Notes: generated by a model not told the origin, from the sequence alone. 64,000 bases of DNA from Bacteroidales bacterium (GCA_020860515.1 JAJBUG010000091.1:62001-126000); one strand, 5' to 3'; positions 17,461 to 26,626 are shown, numbered from the stretch's first letter. Made by a program: numbers and translations.

Positions 17461-18497
17461 GTGGTAAATCGGAAAATGATTGTGCGATCATAGGTTTCAC
17501 CCGGCTTCAGCTCGGTGCTGGGGAAGTCAGGATGGTGGGGTGCATCGGGGAAATCCTGACATTCGATAGCCACAGCCTCATAGTCGTGATAGCTGCGTCC
17601 GCCTTTGCCTGTAGCCGAACCTTCAAGGTAGTTGCCAGTGTAGATTTGCACGCCAGGCTGATCTGATTCCACAATCAGCTTGCGGCCGCTTTTGGGATCA
17701 ACTAATTCTGCAATTTCTTGCACCTTGCCAGGCTCGAAATCATCGATAACGAAGCAGTGATCATAACCCTTGGCAAAAATCAGAGGTTCATATTCAGCCT
17801 TGATGTCGCGTCCGATTTCTTTTGCACTTGTGAAATCCATGGGAGTACCTGCCACAGGAGCCTTTTCGCCCGTAGGAATCAAGGTATTGTCGGTAGGCAG
17901 GAATCGCGAAGCCTTCAGCTTGAGTTCGTGGTTGAGCACTGTGCCGCTGCTCTCCCCAGCCAGGTTGAAATAGGCGTGGTTGGTAAGGTTCACCACTGTG
18001 TCAGCATCGGTGATAGCTCCAAGCTCGAGCTTGAGCACATTTTCATCGGTCCATGTGTAAATGGCAGTAGCCGTAAGGTTTCCGGGATAGTGCTCCTCGC
18101 CATCCTTTGCCTTGTAGGTGAAGATTACCTTGTTGCCCTCAACCTTGCAGTCCCAGATCTGGTTTTGGAATCCCTCGGGACCGCCGTGCAAGGCATTTGG
18201 CCCGTTGTTGATAGCGAGTTGGTATTTCTTGCCGTCCACCACGAGGTCGCCCTTGGCGATGCGGTTGGCATAGCGGCCCGGTACCTTGCCCGCGCATGGG
18301 CCATCGGCTATGTAGGATTCAGCATCAGGATAACCGATTACCACGTCTGCCAATTTGCCGTTGCGGTCAGGCACATTCACGGCTACGATTGCTGCTCCCA
18401 GGCTGCCAAGGGTCACTGATGCACCCTTAGAGTTGATGAGAGTAACAAAAGTGGCCACCCCACGCGAGGTGGCCATTGTTTTGATTTCCGACTTCAT
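17454..18497 (-). CDS. galM: galactose mutarotase (aldose 1-epimerase)
   Basis: This 347-residue enzyme interconverts alpha and beta galactose anomers at the head of the Leloir pathway. Motifs fit: NGPNALHGGPEGF, NLTNHAYFNLAG with the catalytic His, and the late PHHPDFPSTELKPGETY region with the catalytic Glu nearby. No signal peptide is seen, so it is cytoplasmic. It follows galK on the same strand with a 54-base gap, supporting a galactose utilisation unit. Confidence 0.9.
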   Translation of the reverse strand: MKSEIKTMATSRGVATFVTLINSKGASVTLGSLGAAIVAVNVPDRNGKLADVVIGYPDAESYIADGPCAGKVPGRYANRIAKGDLVVDGKKYQLAINNGPNALHGGPEGFQNQIWDCKVEGNKVIFTYKAKDGEEHYPGNLTATAIYTWTDENVLKLELGAITDADTVVNLTNHAYFNLAGESSGTVLNHELKLKASRFLPTDNTLIPTGEKAPVAGTPMDFTSAKEIGRDIKAEYEPLIFAKGYDHCFVIDDFEPGKVQEIAELVDPKSGRKLIVESDQPGVQIYTGNYLEGSATGKGGRSYHDYEAVAIECQDFPDAPHHPDFPSTELKPGETYDRTIIFRFTTC

Positions 18498-18551
18498 TAT
18501 CTGCGTTTTACGTTTTTAGTTTTTCGTTTTACGTTTAGAAATTACGCCAGT

Positions 18552-19688
18552 TTATTCTTCTACTTTGTGAGCGCCATCGCTGAGCACTACATCGTAAATC
18601 TTAGGTTCGTGGCCGTATTTCTTCTTGAACTCAGCCTTAGCCTTCTCGATGAACTTGTCGTGGAGGTCGTCCTTTACCAGGTTGATTGTGCAGCCGCCGA
18701 AGCCGCCACCCATGATGCGGCTGCCTGTCACGCCGTACTCCTTGGCCAGGTCATTGAGGAAGTCGAGCTCTTCGCACGATACCTCGTACTCCTTGCTCAG
18801 GCCTTCATGGGTCTGATACATGCGTTCGCCCACGGTCTCAAGGTCGCCCTTTACGAGAGCGTCGCACACATCAAGCACACGCTGCTTCTCACCGATTACG
18901 AAATGAGCGCGCTGATAGTCCTCGGCCGAGATTTCGCCCTTGATGCGCTCCAGATCTTCGAATGTGGCATCGCGCAGGGTGTCGAGGCCAAGCTTCTTAG
19001 CCACGCGCTCGCAAGATTCCCGGCGCTTGTTGTAGGGGCTGTCAACCAATTCGTGCTTTACGCGCGAATCAACCAGCACCAGCTTGTAGCCGTCGAGCTT
19101 CATGGGATAGTACTCATACTCCATCGAGCGGCAGTCGAGGCGAATCAGATGATCCTTCTTGCCCATGCACGAAGCAAACTGGTCCATGATACCGCAGTTT
19201 ACGCCGCAGTAGTTGTGCTCAGTGGATTGGCCAATCTTGGCAAGCTCCGTCTTGGGGAACTTATTTTCATTGAAGAGGTCGTTGACAGCGAAAGCGAAGC
19301 AGCTCTCCAGGGCTGCGCTCGACGACAGGCCCGCGCCCAGAGGCACATTGCCAGCGAAGGCGGCATCGAAACCCTCGACCTTGCCGCCGCGCTTGATTAC
19401 CTCGCGGCAAACGCCGAAGATGTAGCGAGCCCACTGTTGAGCAGGAGCATCCTCTTCGTTAAGGCCGAACTCAGCATAATTGTCCTCGGGGATGTCGATG
19501 GCGTACACGCGCACGCGGCCCAGGCCATTGGGCTTTACCTCAGCCATGATGCATTTGTCGATTGCGCCAGGAAACACGAAACCGCCGTTGTAGTCGGTAT
19601 GCTCGCCGATGAGATTGATGCGGCCAGCCGATGCATACATCGTGCCGGGGAAATGCTTGTTGAATTCAGCTTTGATTTTGTTTTCCAT
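18552..19688 (-). CDS. galK: galactokinase
   Basis: This enzyme phosphorylates galactose to galactose 1-phosphate. I choose the start at 19688 (MENKIKAEF), because the 15 residues before it in the open frame come from low-complexity repeat DNA. GHMP kinase signatures are all present: GRINLIGEHTDYNGGFV, GAGLSSSAALE (ATP loop) and MGGGFGGCTINLV. At about 378 residues it is of normal length. It is followed by galM. Upstream sits a 22-base inverted repeat that separates it from the CoA transferase gene. Confidence 0.95.
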   Translation of the reverse strand: MENKIKAEFNKHFPGTMYASAGRINLIGEHTDYNGGFVFPGAIDKCIMAEVKPNGLGRVRVYAIDIPEDNYAEFGLNEEDAPAQQWARYIFGVCREVIKRGGKVEGFDAAFAGNVPLGAGLSSSAALESCFAFAVNDLFNENKFPKTELAKIGQSTEHNYCGVNCGIMDQFASCMGKKDHLIRLDCRSMEYEYYPMKLDGYKLVLVDSRVKHELVDSPYNKRRESCERVAKKLGLDTLRDATFEDLERIKGEISAEDYQRAHFVIGEKQRVLDVCDALVKGDLETVGERMYQTHEGLSKEYEVSCEELDFLNDLAKEYGVTGSRIMGGGFGGCTINLVKDDLHDKFIEKAKAEFKKKYGHEPKIYDVVLSDGAHKVEE

Positions 19689-19711
19689 GTTGATATATTG
19701 TTTTAAGTACA

Positions 19712-19786
19712 AAATACAAGGTACGAAATACAAGGTGCGAAATACAAGTATGGTACCTTATAGATTGTATTTCGTACCTTGTATTT
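19712..19786. repeat. 22-base perfect inverted repeat upstream of galK
   Basis: The arm at 19712-19733 (AAATACAAGGTACGAAATAC and two more bases) is perfectly complementary to 19765-19786. The left arm is itself part of a tandem series (AAATACAAGGTNCG). It lies between the stop of the CoA transferase gene and the galK start and could act as an attenuator or terminator on the minus strand. Confidence 0.75.
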
Positions 19787-19796
19787 CGTATTTCTT

Positions 19797-21275
19797 TTAG
19801 AGCTTAGCATTGCGCATGTCGCCTGTCTCATTGAAGGCATTGTGGAAAGCGAACGCCTTCTCCAAGGTAACTGGGGTCTGGCCCTTGCCCATCTCCAGGT
19901 AATGCTTCAGCATGTCGCGGTAGTCGGGATGAGCGCAATTGTTGATGATTTCGTAGGCTCGTTCAATTGGATCCTTGCAGCGGAGGTCGGCGATGCCTTG
20001 GTCGGTAACGATGATGTCGACTGAGTGCTCAGAGTGGTCAACGTGAGCCACCATCGGCACGATGTTGCTGATGAGGCCACCCTTGGTCACTGACGGGCAT
20101 GAGAAGATGCTGATGTAGGCATTGCGAGCAAAGTCGCCGCTGCCGCCGATGCCATTCATCATCTTTGTGCCCAGCACGTGGGTAGAGTTTACATTGCCAA
20201 AGATATCAGCCTCGAGGGCTGTGTTCATGGCAATCACGCCAATTCGGCGGATAACCTCAGGATTATTGCTAATCTCAGCGGGGCGAAGCAGAATCTTGTC
20301 CTTTACCTCGCTCATATCTTTAAACAGCTTTTCCTCGGTGGGATCAGCGAAAGTCATCGAGCAGGTGCTGGCGAATGTGCACTTGCCCTTCTTCATCAGT
20401 TCGAGCACTGCATCCTGGATTACCTCAGTGTACATCATAAACGGAGGTATTTCCTTGCTTTCACCCAGATCATAGAGCACTGCGTTGGCCACATTGCCCA
20501 CGCCCGACTGCAAAGGCAAAAACTCCTTGGGGATGCCGCCGCGCTTGTACTCGCTGAGCAGGAATTTCACCACATTGCTGCCAATGTGCTTGCTCACCTC
20601 GTCGGGAGCAGTGAATTCATGCACTCCATCATAATATTTGGTTTTCACGATTCCAACTACCTTATTGGGATCAATCTTCAGGATTGGGCTGCCAATGCGG
20701 TCGTTGGCCTTGATTATTGGAATAGCTGGGCGATGAGGTGGATCCTGGAGCATGATGATATCGTGCATTCCGTGGAGCTCGTGGGGGAGCTGCTCGTTGA
20801 GCTCGATAAAAATTTTCTTTGCCAAGTGGGCATAGGTTGGGATGTTGCCCACGCCTGTGCCAAGGATAATCTCACCATCGGGTGTAATATGGGCAGCTTC
20901 GATAATGGCGTAATCGATTGGGCCATAAGTGCCGTAGCGAACCTCCTGGGCCATCTCCGACAGGTGACGGTCGCTGTAATGCACATCGTGGCTATTGATG
21001 CGCTTGCGCAGGTCGGGCACATTCTGATATGGAGCGCGGCGATTGATAGCATTGGCGCGAGCCAAATTGCCATCGGCGCGGTCGCTTGAGCTGGCGCCTG
21101 TGAAGAGGTTGATCTTGAACGGGCGTCCCTCGGCATGCTCGGCCTCAGCCTTCTTAGCGATTGCTGCAGGGATAGCCTTGGGAGTGCCAGGGGCTGTAAA
21201 GCCCGACATGCCAATGGTGTCGCCATCTTTGATCATGGCGGCAGCTTCTTCAGCAGTGATGTAATTGTAAGCCAT
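19797..21275 (-). CDS. acetyl-CoA hydrolase/transferase family protein (probable succinate CoA-transferase)
   Basis: This 492-residue protein is a class I-like CoA transferase that moves CoA between acetate, succinate or related acids. It opens with the family region TIGMSGFTAPGTPKAIP; later stretches include LGTGVGNIPTYAHLA, LPLQSGVGNVANAV and the diagnostic MNGIGGSGDFARNAY. In Bacteroidales such enzymes usually link succinate and acetate or propionate in fermentation; the precise substrates are inferred. It stands alone on the minus strand, separated from galK by the palindrome. Confidence 0.9.
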   Translation of the reverse strand: MAYNYITAEEAAAMIKDGDTIGMSGFTAPGTPKAIPAAIAKKAEAEHAEGRPFKINLFTGASSSDRADGNLARANAINRRAPYQNVPDLRKRINSHDVHYSDRHLSEMAQEVRYGTYGPIDYAIIEAAHITPDGEIILGTGVGNIPTYAHLAKKIFIELNEQLPHELHGMHDIIMLQDPPHRPAIPIIKANDRIGSPILKIDPNKVVGIVKTKYYDGVHEFTAPDEVSKHIGSNVVKFLLSEYKRGGIPKEFLPLQSGVGNVANAVLYDLGESKEIPPFMMYTEVIQDAVLELMKKGKCTFASTCSMTFADPTEEKLFKDMSEVKDKILLRPAEISNNPEVIRRIGVIAMNTALEADIFGNVNSTHVLGTKMMNGIGGSGDFARNAYISIFSCPSVTKGGLISNIVPMVAHVDHSEHSVDIIVTDQGIADLRCKDPIERAYEIINNCAHPDYRDMLKHYLEMGKGQTPVTLEKAFAFHNAFNETGDMRNAKL

Positions 21276-21349
21276 TTTATCTTTCTTGCTATATTGTTTG
21301 GTGTTTATTGTTTTGGTATATGGTTCAATAGATGCATTGTGGCCAAGGG

Positions 21350-21790
21350 CTAAAACTTAGGTTCCAGTATCTGGCCGAAGATTATGGCGCGCTTCAGGTT
21401 CTCCTTGTCATGGAGTCCGCTGCGCTGCTGGGGAGTTTCCTCGATTTTGGTTTTGCTCTTAGTCACCCTTATTCCCTCTTCCGGCAGGGAGTACAGCTCG
21501 GAGGCCTGGGGCACTGACGCAGTAGCAGCCTGCGGCACGGTCGGTGCCACAGGGGCAGTACGCTTCTTGGCCTTGGCATGTGCACGATGCTGCGCCTCCT
21601 CGTGCTCGCGCTGCTGGGCTTTCTCATGAGCTTTAAGGTCAGCCAGCAGGTTGGCGTAGGGATTGGGCTTGAGCTTGGCTTCGTAGCTTGCATCGTTTTT
21701 CTGCTCTTTGGCCTTATTTTTGGCGCTTAGCAGGCTCCCAGCGATGCTGATACCACAAATTACCAAGAATATAATGGTCTCTATATCCAT
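21350..21790 (-). CDS. small membrane-anchored hypothetical protein
   Basis: I place the start at MDIETIIFLVICGISIAGSL (21790), giving 146 residues: one N-terminal transmembrane helix (about residues 5-22), a charged cytoplasmic helix rich in Lys, Glu and His (KAHEKAQQREHEEAQHRAH), and an Ala/Pro/Val-rich linker. A short conserved-looking tail follows, LKRAIIFGQILEPKF. The tail pattern recurs at the end of small Bacteroidetes membrane proteins of unknown function. It is divergent from miaB. Confidence 0.7.
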   Translation of the reverse strand: MDIETIIFLVICGISIAGSLLSAKNKAKEQKNDASYEAKLKPNPYANLLADLKAHEKAQQREHEEAQHRAHAKAKKRTAPVAPTVPQAATASVPQASELYSLPEEGIRVTKSKTKIEETPQQRSGLHDKENLKRAIIFGQILEPKF

Positions 21791-21798
21791 ATTTTTTG

Positions 21799-21806
21799 TA
21801 AATTTG
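21799..21806 (+). promoter_or_regulatory. -7 box for miaB
   Basis: TAAATTTG, 58 bases before the miaB start at 21864, sits just outside the start of the divergent small membrane protein gene. No clear -33 TTG at the right spacing. Confidence 0.45.
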
Positions 21807-21863
21807 CACAAAATTACTAATAATTGGGTAAACTCCCAAATTTTTCTTGACAACATTTCGATT

Positions 21864-23234
21864 ATGAGCGAAAATAATAGCCCTAACGGACAAAATCAGA
21901 GCAAAAAATTATACATTGAGACCTACGGCTGCCAGATGAATGTGGCCGATACCGAAGTGGTAGCCTCAATCCTGGGCATGGCTGGATATGAGTTGACCGA
22001 AAGCATCGAGGAGGCCGACGCAATCATGCTCAACACTTGCTCAATCCGCGACAATGCTGAGCAAAAGATTGTGAACCGCCTGCAATTCCTGGCATCTCTG
22101 CGCCGCAAACGGAAATCAGCCCCGCGTCTTATTATTGGTGTGATTGGCTGCATGGCTGAACGCGTGCGCGACACATTGATTAATGAATACGGCGTAGATG
22201 TTGTGGCTGGCCCCGACAGCTACCTCGACCTCCCTGCCCTATTCGCAGCAGCCGAGGCTGGCGAAAAGGCCATCAATGTGGAGCTGAGCACCACCGAGAC
22301 ATATCGCGACATCATTCCCAAGCGCATTGGCACAGGCAAAATCTCGGGCTTTATCAGCATTATGCGTGGTTGCAACAATTTCTGCAGTTATTGCATCGTG
22401 CCCTATACTCGCGGGCGCGAACGCAGTCGGGCCGTTGACAGCATCCTGAAAGAACTGGCCGACCTTCGCGCCCGAGGCTTCAAAGAAGCCACCCTGCTGG
22501 GCCAGAATGTAAATTCTTACAATTACCAAGGCACTGACTTTACGCATCTCCTGGCCATGGTGGCCGAAGCCGCCCCCGACATGCGCATCCGATTCACCAC
22601 CTCGCACCCCAAGGACATGAGCGACGACACCATCGCTGTGATTGCCCGTTACCACAACATCTGCAATCATATCCATCTGCCTGTGCAGAGCGGCAACGAC
22701 AAAGTGCTACGCGACATGAATCGCAAATACACTCGCCAGTGGTATCTCGACCGCATAGCTGCAATCCGCCGGGCCATCCCCGACTGCGGCATATCCACCG
22801 ACCTCTTCACTGGATTCTACAACGAGACCGAGGAGGATTTCCAGGACACTCTGTCGCTGATGCGCGAGGTGGGATTCGACTCTGCATTCATGTTCAAATA
22901 CAGCGAGCGCCCTGGCACCTTGGCTTCGCGCCAAATGCCCGACAATGTGCCTGAGGATGTGAAAATTGACCGCCTCAACCGCATGATAGCCTTGCAGAAC
23001 GAGCTTTCGCTTGCCAGCCATCGCCGCGACATAGGCAAGACCTTCGAGGTACTGGTGGAGGCTCCAAGCAAGCGCAGCACAACCCAATGGGTAGGACGAA
23101 CCCAGCAAAACAAGACTTGTGTGTTCCCTCGCGGAAACTTTAAGCCTGGTGATTTTGTTAATGTAATAGTTACGGATGCGACCAGCGCCACCCTAATCTG
23201 CGACCTCGCAGAGGTGACGAAAATCAACGAATAG
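21864..23234 (+). CDS. miaB: tRNA-2-methylthio-N6-dimethylallyladenosine synthase
   Basis: MiaB is a radical SAM enzyme that adds a methylthio group to i6A37 of tRNAs reading UNN codons. The start at 21864 (MSENNSPN) places the family's first cysteine motif TYGCQMN close to the N-terminus; the longer open frame runs backwards into the divergent gene. Second-cluster cysteines are in YGCQMN, NTCSIR and IGCMAE. The radical SAM motif RGCNNFCSYCIVPYTRGRE follows, and a TRAM domain closes the protein (last about 65 residues). At 456 residues it is of normal length. Confidence 0.95.
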   Translation: MSENNSPNGQNQSKKLYIETYGCQMNVADTEVVASILGMAGYELTESIEEADAIMLNTCSIRDNAEQKIVNRLQFLASLRRKRKSAPRLIIGVIGCMAERVRDTLINEYGVDVVAGPDSYLDLPALFAAAEAGEKAINVELSTTETYRDIIPKRIGTGKISGFISIMRGCNNFCSYCIVPYTRGRERSRAVDSILKELADLRARGFKEATLLGQNVNSYNYQGTDFTHLLAMVAEAAPDMRIRFTTSHPKDMSDDTIAVIARYHNICNHIHLPVQSGNDKVLRDMNRKYTRQWYLDRIAAIRRAIPDCGISTDLFTGFYNETEEDFQDTLSLMREVGFDSAFMFKYSERPGTLASRQMPDNVPEDVKIDRLNRMIALQNELSLASHRRDIGKTFEVLVEAPSKRSTTQWVGRTQQNKTCVFPRGNFKPGDFVNVIVTDATSATLICDLAEVTKINE

Positions 23235-23263
23235 ACGAAAATCAACGATTAATTGTAAATTCT

Positions 23264-23320
23264 CGTTATTTTCGTAAACTAACGTTCTTTCGTAAATTAT
23301 CGTTCTTTCGTAAATTATCG
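23264..23320. repeat. 18-base tandem repeats between miaB and aguB
   Basis: Three adjacent copies of an about 18-base unit (CGTTCTTTCGTAAATTAT; the first copy is variant) fill the space before the amidase gene. Upstream, GACGAAAATCAACGA is also duplicated across the miaB stop (23216-23247). Confidence 0.75.
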
Positions 23321-23328
23321 TCAAAAAA

Positions 23329-24222
23329 ATGGTTTCACCAGAAAAACTGAAAATAGGAATTATACAAATGGCCAAGACTGCCGACGTGGAGGAAAATCGC
23401 CGACGCTTGGCTGAAAAGATACGCAATGTCGCCAGCCATGGCGCCCAACTAATAGTAAACCAGGAGCTGCACGACTCTCTCTATTTCTGCCAGACGGAAA
23501 ACGTGGATGTTTGTTCGCTGGCCGAGCCGATTCCCGGCCCAGCCACAGAGTTCTATTCACAGCTGGCTCGCGAGTGCGGAGTGGTGCTTGTGACATCGCT
23601 ATTTGAAAAGCGTGCCCCGGGCCTGTATCACAACACAGCCGTGGTTTTCGAAAAAGACGGTTCTATCGCTGGCAAGTATCGTAAAATGCACATTCCCGAC
23701 GATCCGGCATATTACGAGAAATTTTATTTCACCCCCGGCGACATGGGCTTCGAGCCTATCGAAACTTCGCTTGGCAAGCTTGGTGTGCTGGTATGCTGGG
23801 ATCAATGGTACCCTGAGGCAGCGCGCCTAATGGCCCTGCGCGGCGCCGAAATTTTGCTCTACCCCACTGCCATAGGCTGGGAAAGCAGCGACAGCGCCGA
23901 CGAGAAGGCTCGCCAGCGCGACGCATGGATCACCATCCAGCGCAGCCACGCTGTGGCCAACGGCATCCCAGTGGTGAGCGTCAACCGCGTGGGCCACGAG
24001 GACGACCCGTCGGGCCTGACCAAGGGCATACAGTTCTGGGGCTCTTCGATGGTAATTGGGCCGCAGGGCGAGTTCTTGTATCAAAGCCCATCCACTGGCG
24101 AAGATTGCGCTATCGTCAATGTCAACCTCCAGCGCAGCGAGAATGTGCGCCGCTGGTGGCCATTCCTTCGCGACCGCCGCATCGATGCCTACGGCGGGCT
24201 CACGGCCCGCTACCTGGATTAA
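23329..24222 (+). CDS. aguB: N-carbamoylputrescine amidase
   Basis: This 297-residue nitrilase-superfamily enzyme hydrolyses N-carbamoylputrescine to putrescine, CO2 and ammonia in the arginine/agmatine route. The catalytic triad regions are visible: Glu in NQELHDSLYF, Lys in YRKMHIPDDPAYYEKFYF, and Cys in LVCWDQWYPEAARLM. The KFYFTPGD and DQWYPE patterns fit AguB rather than general omega-amidases. The usual partner, agmatine deiminase, is not adjacent. An AT-only palindrome follows. Confidence 0.9.
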   Translation: MVSPEKLKIGIIQMAKTADVEENRRRLAEKIRNVASHGAQLIVNQELHDSLYFCQTENVDVCSLAEPIPGPATEFYSQLARECGVVLVTSLFEKRAPGLYHNTAVVFEKDGSIAGKYRKMHIPDDPAYYEKFYFTPGDMGFEPIETSLGKLGVLVCWDQWYPEAARLMALRGAEILLYPTAIGWESSDSADEKARQRDAWITIQRSHAVANGIPVVSVNRVGHEDDPSGLTKGIQFWGSSMVIGPQGEFLYQSPSTGEDCAIVNVNLQRSENVRRWWPFLRDRRIDAYGGLTARYLD

Positions 24223-24249
24223 TGAAAAAATTTTTAAAATTTTTTCATT
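24221..24249. terminator. AT-only palindrome after aguB
   Basis: AATGAAAAAATTTT pairs with AAAATTTTTTCATT around a single base. It overlaps the aguB stop. The T run could terminate aguB, though a GC-free stem is weak. Confidence 0.4.
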
Positions 24250-24279
24250 AAAAATTACTCACAATCCAAAATTAAGTAT

Positions 24280-24287
24280 TAACTTTG
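24280..24287 (+). promoter_or_regulatory. -7 box for gdhA
   Basis: TAACTTTG lies 61 bases before the gdhA start, leaving an AT-rich leader. No convincing -33 element. Confidence 0.5.
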
Positions 24288-24348
24288 CTCTATAGTTAAT
24301 CTAAAATCAAAAATCAGATTACCAAAACACTTCTTAAAATCATTTACC

Positions 24349-25686
24349 ATGGACCTTAATCAAATCATGGCCGGCCTCGAGGCTAAGCACCCTGGCGAGA
24401 AGGAGTACCTGCAGGCAGTGCGCGAAGTGCTCATGTGCGTGCAAGACGTTTACAACCAGCATCCAGAATTCGAGCGTAACAAAATTATCGAGCGTATGGT
24501 CGAGCCCGACCGTATTATCACCTTCCGAGTAACTTGGCTCGATGACAAGGGCGAAGTGCAGAACAATATCGGCTACCGCGTGCAGTTCAACAACGCCATC
24601 GGCCCGTATAAGGGTGGCATCCGCTTCCACGCTTCGGTCACATTGTCAATCCTCAAGTTCCTCGGCTTCGAACAGACTTTCAAGAATGCCCTCACCACCC
24701 TGCCTATGGGCGGAGCCAAGGGCGGCAGCGATTTCTCGCCCCGCGGCAAGAGCGACCGTGAAATCATGCGCTTCTGCCAGGCATTCATGCTTGAGCTGTG
24801 GAAGAACATCGGTCCCGACCGCGATGTGCCTGCTGGCGACATCGGCGTAGGCGGCCGCGAAGTTGGCTACATGTACGGCATGTACAAGAAGCTCGTCAAC
24901 CAATGCGACGGCTCGTTCACTGGCAAGGCTATGGAGTTCGGCGGCAGCCGCATCCGTCCCGAGGCTACTGGCTTCGGCGCCCTATATTTCGTGCAAGCCA
25001 TGCTGAAGCAGAAGGACGACACCATCGCTGGCAAGCGCATTGCCATCTCTGGCTTTGGCAATGTAGCATGGGGCGCTGCCCTCAAGGCTACTGAGCTTGG
25101 AGCCAAGGTCGTTACCCTTTCGGGCCCCGACGGCTACATCTACGATCCCGCAGGCCTCGACATGGAGAAAATCAACTACATGCTTGAGCTTCGCGCTACG
25201 GGCAACGATGTGGTTGAGCCTTATGCTGAGCGCTTCCCCGGCTCTACCTTCTATCCTGGCAAGAAGCCTTGGGAGCAGAAAGTTGACATCGCCCTGCCCT
25301 GCGCTACACAGAACGAGGTTGACGAGAACGATGCCAAGCAGCTTGTGGCCAACAAGGTTGAGCTCGTGGCCGAAGTCAGCAACATGGGTTGCACCCCCGA
25401 GGCTATCGACACCTTCCTCAAGAACAAAGTCACCTATGCTCCTGGCAAAGCAGTCAACGCTGGCGGCGTAGCTACCTCTGGCCTTGAAATGAGTCAGGAT
25501 GCTGAGCACCTGCAGTGGAGCGCCGAGGAGGTTGACCATCGTCTGCATGAGATTATGGCCAATATCCACGACCAGTGTCTGGAGTACGGCATCGAGCCTG
25601 ACGGCTACATCAACTACATGAAGGGAGCCAACATCGCCGGCTTCATGAAGGTGGCACATGCCATGATGGGCCAAGGCGTAATCTAA
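24349..25686 (+). CDS. gdhA: NADP-specific glutamate dehydrogenase
   Basis: This 445-residue enzyme makes glutamate from 2-oxoglutarate and ammonia. The catalytic-lysine region LPMGGAKGGSDF is at about residue 119, followed by DVPAGDIGVGGREVGYMYG. The Rossmann motif GFGNVAWGAALKATELG is near residue 237. Its length and opening fit the hexameric NADP type. Codon use looks highly biased (few rare codons), consistent with strong expression. It is monocistronic, with its own promoter box and terminator. Confidence 0.95.
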   Translation: MDLNQIMAGLEAKHPGEKEYLQAVREVLMCVQDVYNQHPEFERNKIIERMVEPDRIITFRVTWLDDKGEVQNNIGYRVQFNNAIGPYKGGIRFHASVTLSILKFLGFEQTFKNALTTLPMGGAKGGSDFSPRGKSDREIMRFCQAFMLELWKNIGPDRDVPAGDIGVGGREVGYMYGMYKKLVNQCDGSFTGKAMEFGGSRIRPEATGFGALYFVQAMLKQKDDTIAGKRIAISGFGNVAWGAALKATELGAKVVTLSGPDGYIYDPAGLDMEKINYMLELRATGNDVVEPYAERFPGSTFYPGKKPWEQKVDIALPCATQNEVDENDAKQLVANKVELVAEVSNMGCTPEAIDTFLKNKVTYAPGKAVNAGGVATSGLEMSQDAEHLQWSAEEVDHRLHEIMANIHDQCLEYGIEPDGYINYMKGANIAGFMKVAHAMMGQGVI

Positions 25687-25701
25687 TTAGTGAAATATCA
25701 G

Positions 25702-25730
25702 AAAGCCCCGCGCTGCGGGGCTTTTTGTTT
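25702..25730 (+). terminator. terminator of gdhA
   Basis: AAAGCCCCGC and GCGGGGCTTT form a stem around GCT, followed by TTGTTTTA. Confidence 0.88.
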
Positions 25731-25812
25731 TATTAGATACAATAATACTTGCCTATCTTACGTTTCATATATGAATTTTTATTATTAACCCAGCAAAAAC
25801 CTCAGCCTGCCT

Positions 25813-25968
25813 ATGGATGAAACCTCTACTCAGCTCCGGCCTGTGCCTGCCACTCGCCTCCGCCAGGATGCCAATGTAAGGCCCAGCCTCTCTACCATCC
25901 AATTCCTGCGCCAGTTCGCTCGCTCCTACATGCCCGTGGCGAAATTGCCTGGCATTGTCCTCAACTGA
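25813..25968 (+). CDS. small conserved-looking basic protein
   Basis: A 51-residue frame opens at ATG 25813: short acidic start, then LRPVPATRLRQDANVRPS, STIQFLRQFARSYM and an LPGIVLN end. It is basic with one amphipathic helix. Short proteins of this pattern (R-P-S-x-S-T-I-x-F-x-R-Q-F-A) are, to my recollection, common in Bacteroidales, but I cannot name a function. It ends 29 bases before the exonuclease start, so the two may be coupled. Confidence 0.55.
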   Translation: MDETSTQLRPVPATRLRQDANVRPSLSTIQFLRQFARSYMPVAKLPGIVLN

Positions 25969-25996
25969 TGGCGATGCCGATTACTCCACACCTATA

Positions 25997-26626
25997 ATGC
26001 GCAAACCCGACAATTTCATATTAGCCATCGACAAAAAGCTGATTTCTGCCATGGAGCCCGAGTCATTCAAGGGCGAAATCATCATCGTAGAAACTCCCGA
26101 ACAAGCCGACGCAGCCGTCGATTACCTCGAGCAGCACGACCTCGTGGGATTCGACACCGAAACAAAGCCCTCTTTCAAAAAAGGCAAACCCAACAAAGTT
26201 GCCCTGATGCAGCTCGCCACCGACGAACGCTGCTTTCTGTTCCGCCTCAACCGCATTGGAGTGTGCGATGCGGTAGTGCGCTTTCTCGAAAATCGAGGCA
26301 TCACTAAGATTGGCCTCTCAATTCACGACGATTTCAATGTGATGCATCGCTCATCCGAGGTTAACCCCCAAGGCTTCATCGAGTTGCAGGAATACGTGAA
26401 AAACTATCATATCGCCGACATCTCGCTCCAAAAAGTCTATGCCATAATTTTCGGGAAAAAGATCTCAAAGTCGCAGCGCCTCACCAATTGGGAGGCAGCT
26501 CAGCTCACCCCTGCCCAGCAAGCCTATGCCGCCACCGACGCGTGGGCCTGCCTGAAAATCTATCGACAGCTGTCGCAAGGGCTTTTCAACCCCTGCACTT
26601 CGCCCCACCGCCAAGAGAATGATTAA
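25997..26626 (+). CDS. 3'-5' exonuclease of the DEDDy (RNase D-like) family
   Basis: I start the protein at MRKPDNFILAIDKK (25997), giving 209 residues. DEDDy motifs: Exo I GFDTETKPSF, Exo II region SIHDDFNVM, and Exo III YAATDAWACLKIY with the tyrosine. It has the catalytic domain only, with no HRDC domain, so it resembles small Bacteroidetes exonucleases rather than full RNase D. The substrate (RNA or DNA) is not known. A small membrane protein gene follows. Confidence 0.85.
   Translation: MRKPDNFILAIDKKLISAMEPESFKGEIIIVETPEQADAAVDYLEQHDLVGFDTETKPSFKKGKPNKVALMQLATDERCFLFRLNRIGVCDAVVRFLENRGITKIGLSIHDDFNVMHRSSEVNPQGFIELQEYVKNYHIADISLQKVYAIIFGKKISKSQRLTNWEAAQLTPAQQAYAATDAWACLKIYRQLSQGLFNPCTSPHRQEND

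Noticed and set aside
18567..19706. Long plus-strand open frame (379 residues) opposite galK
   Set aside because: It mirrors galK almost exactly; galK has all family motifs, and the opposite frame is a by-product of its codon use.
20178..21089. Plus-strand 303-residue frame opposite the CoA transferase gene
   Set aside because: It lies wholly inside a gene with clear family motifs and has no recognisable fold of its own.
24982..25674. Minus-strand 230-residue frame opposite gdhA
   Set aside because: It is an antisense shadow of a highly biased gene.
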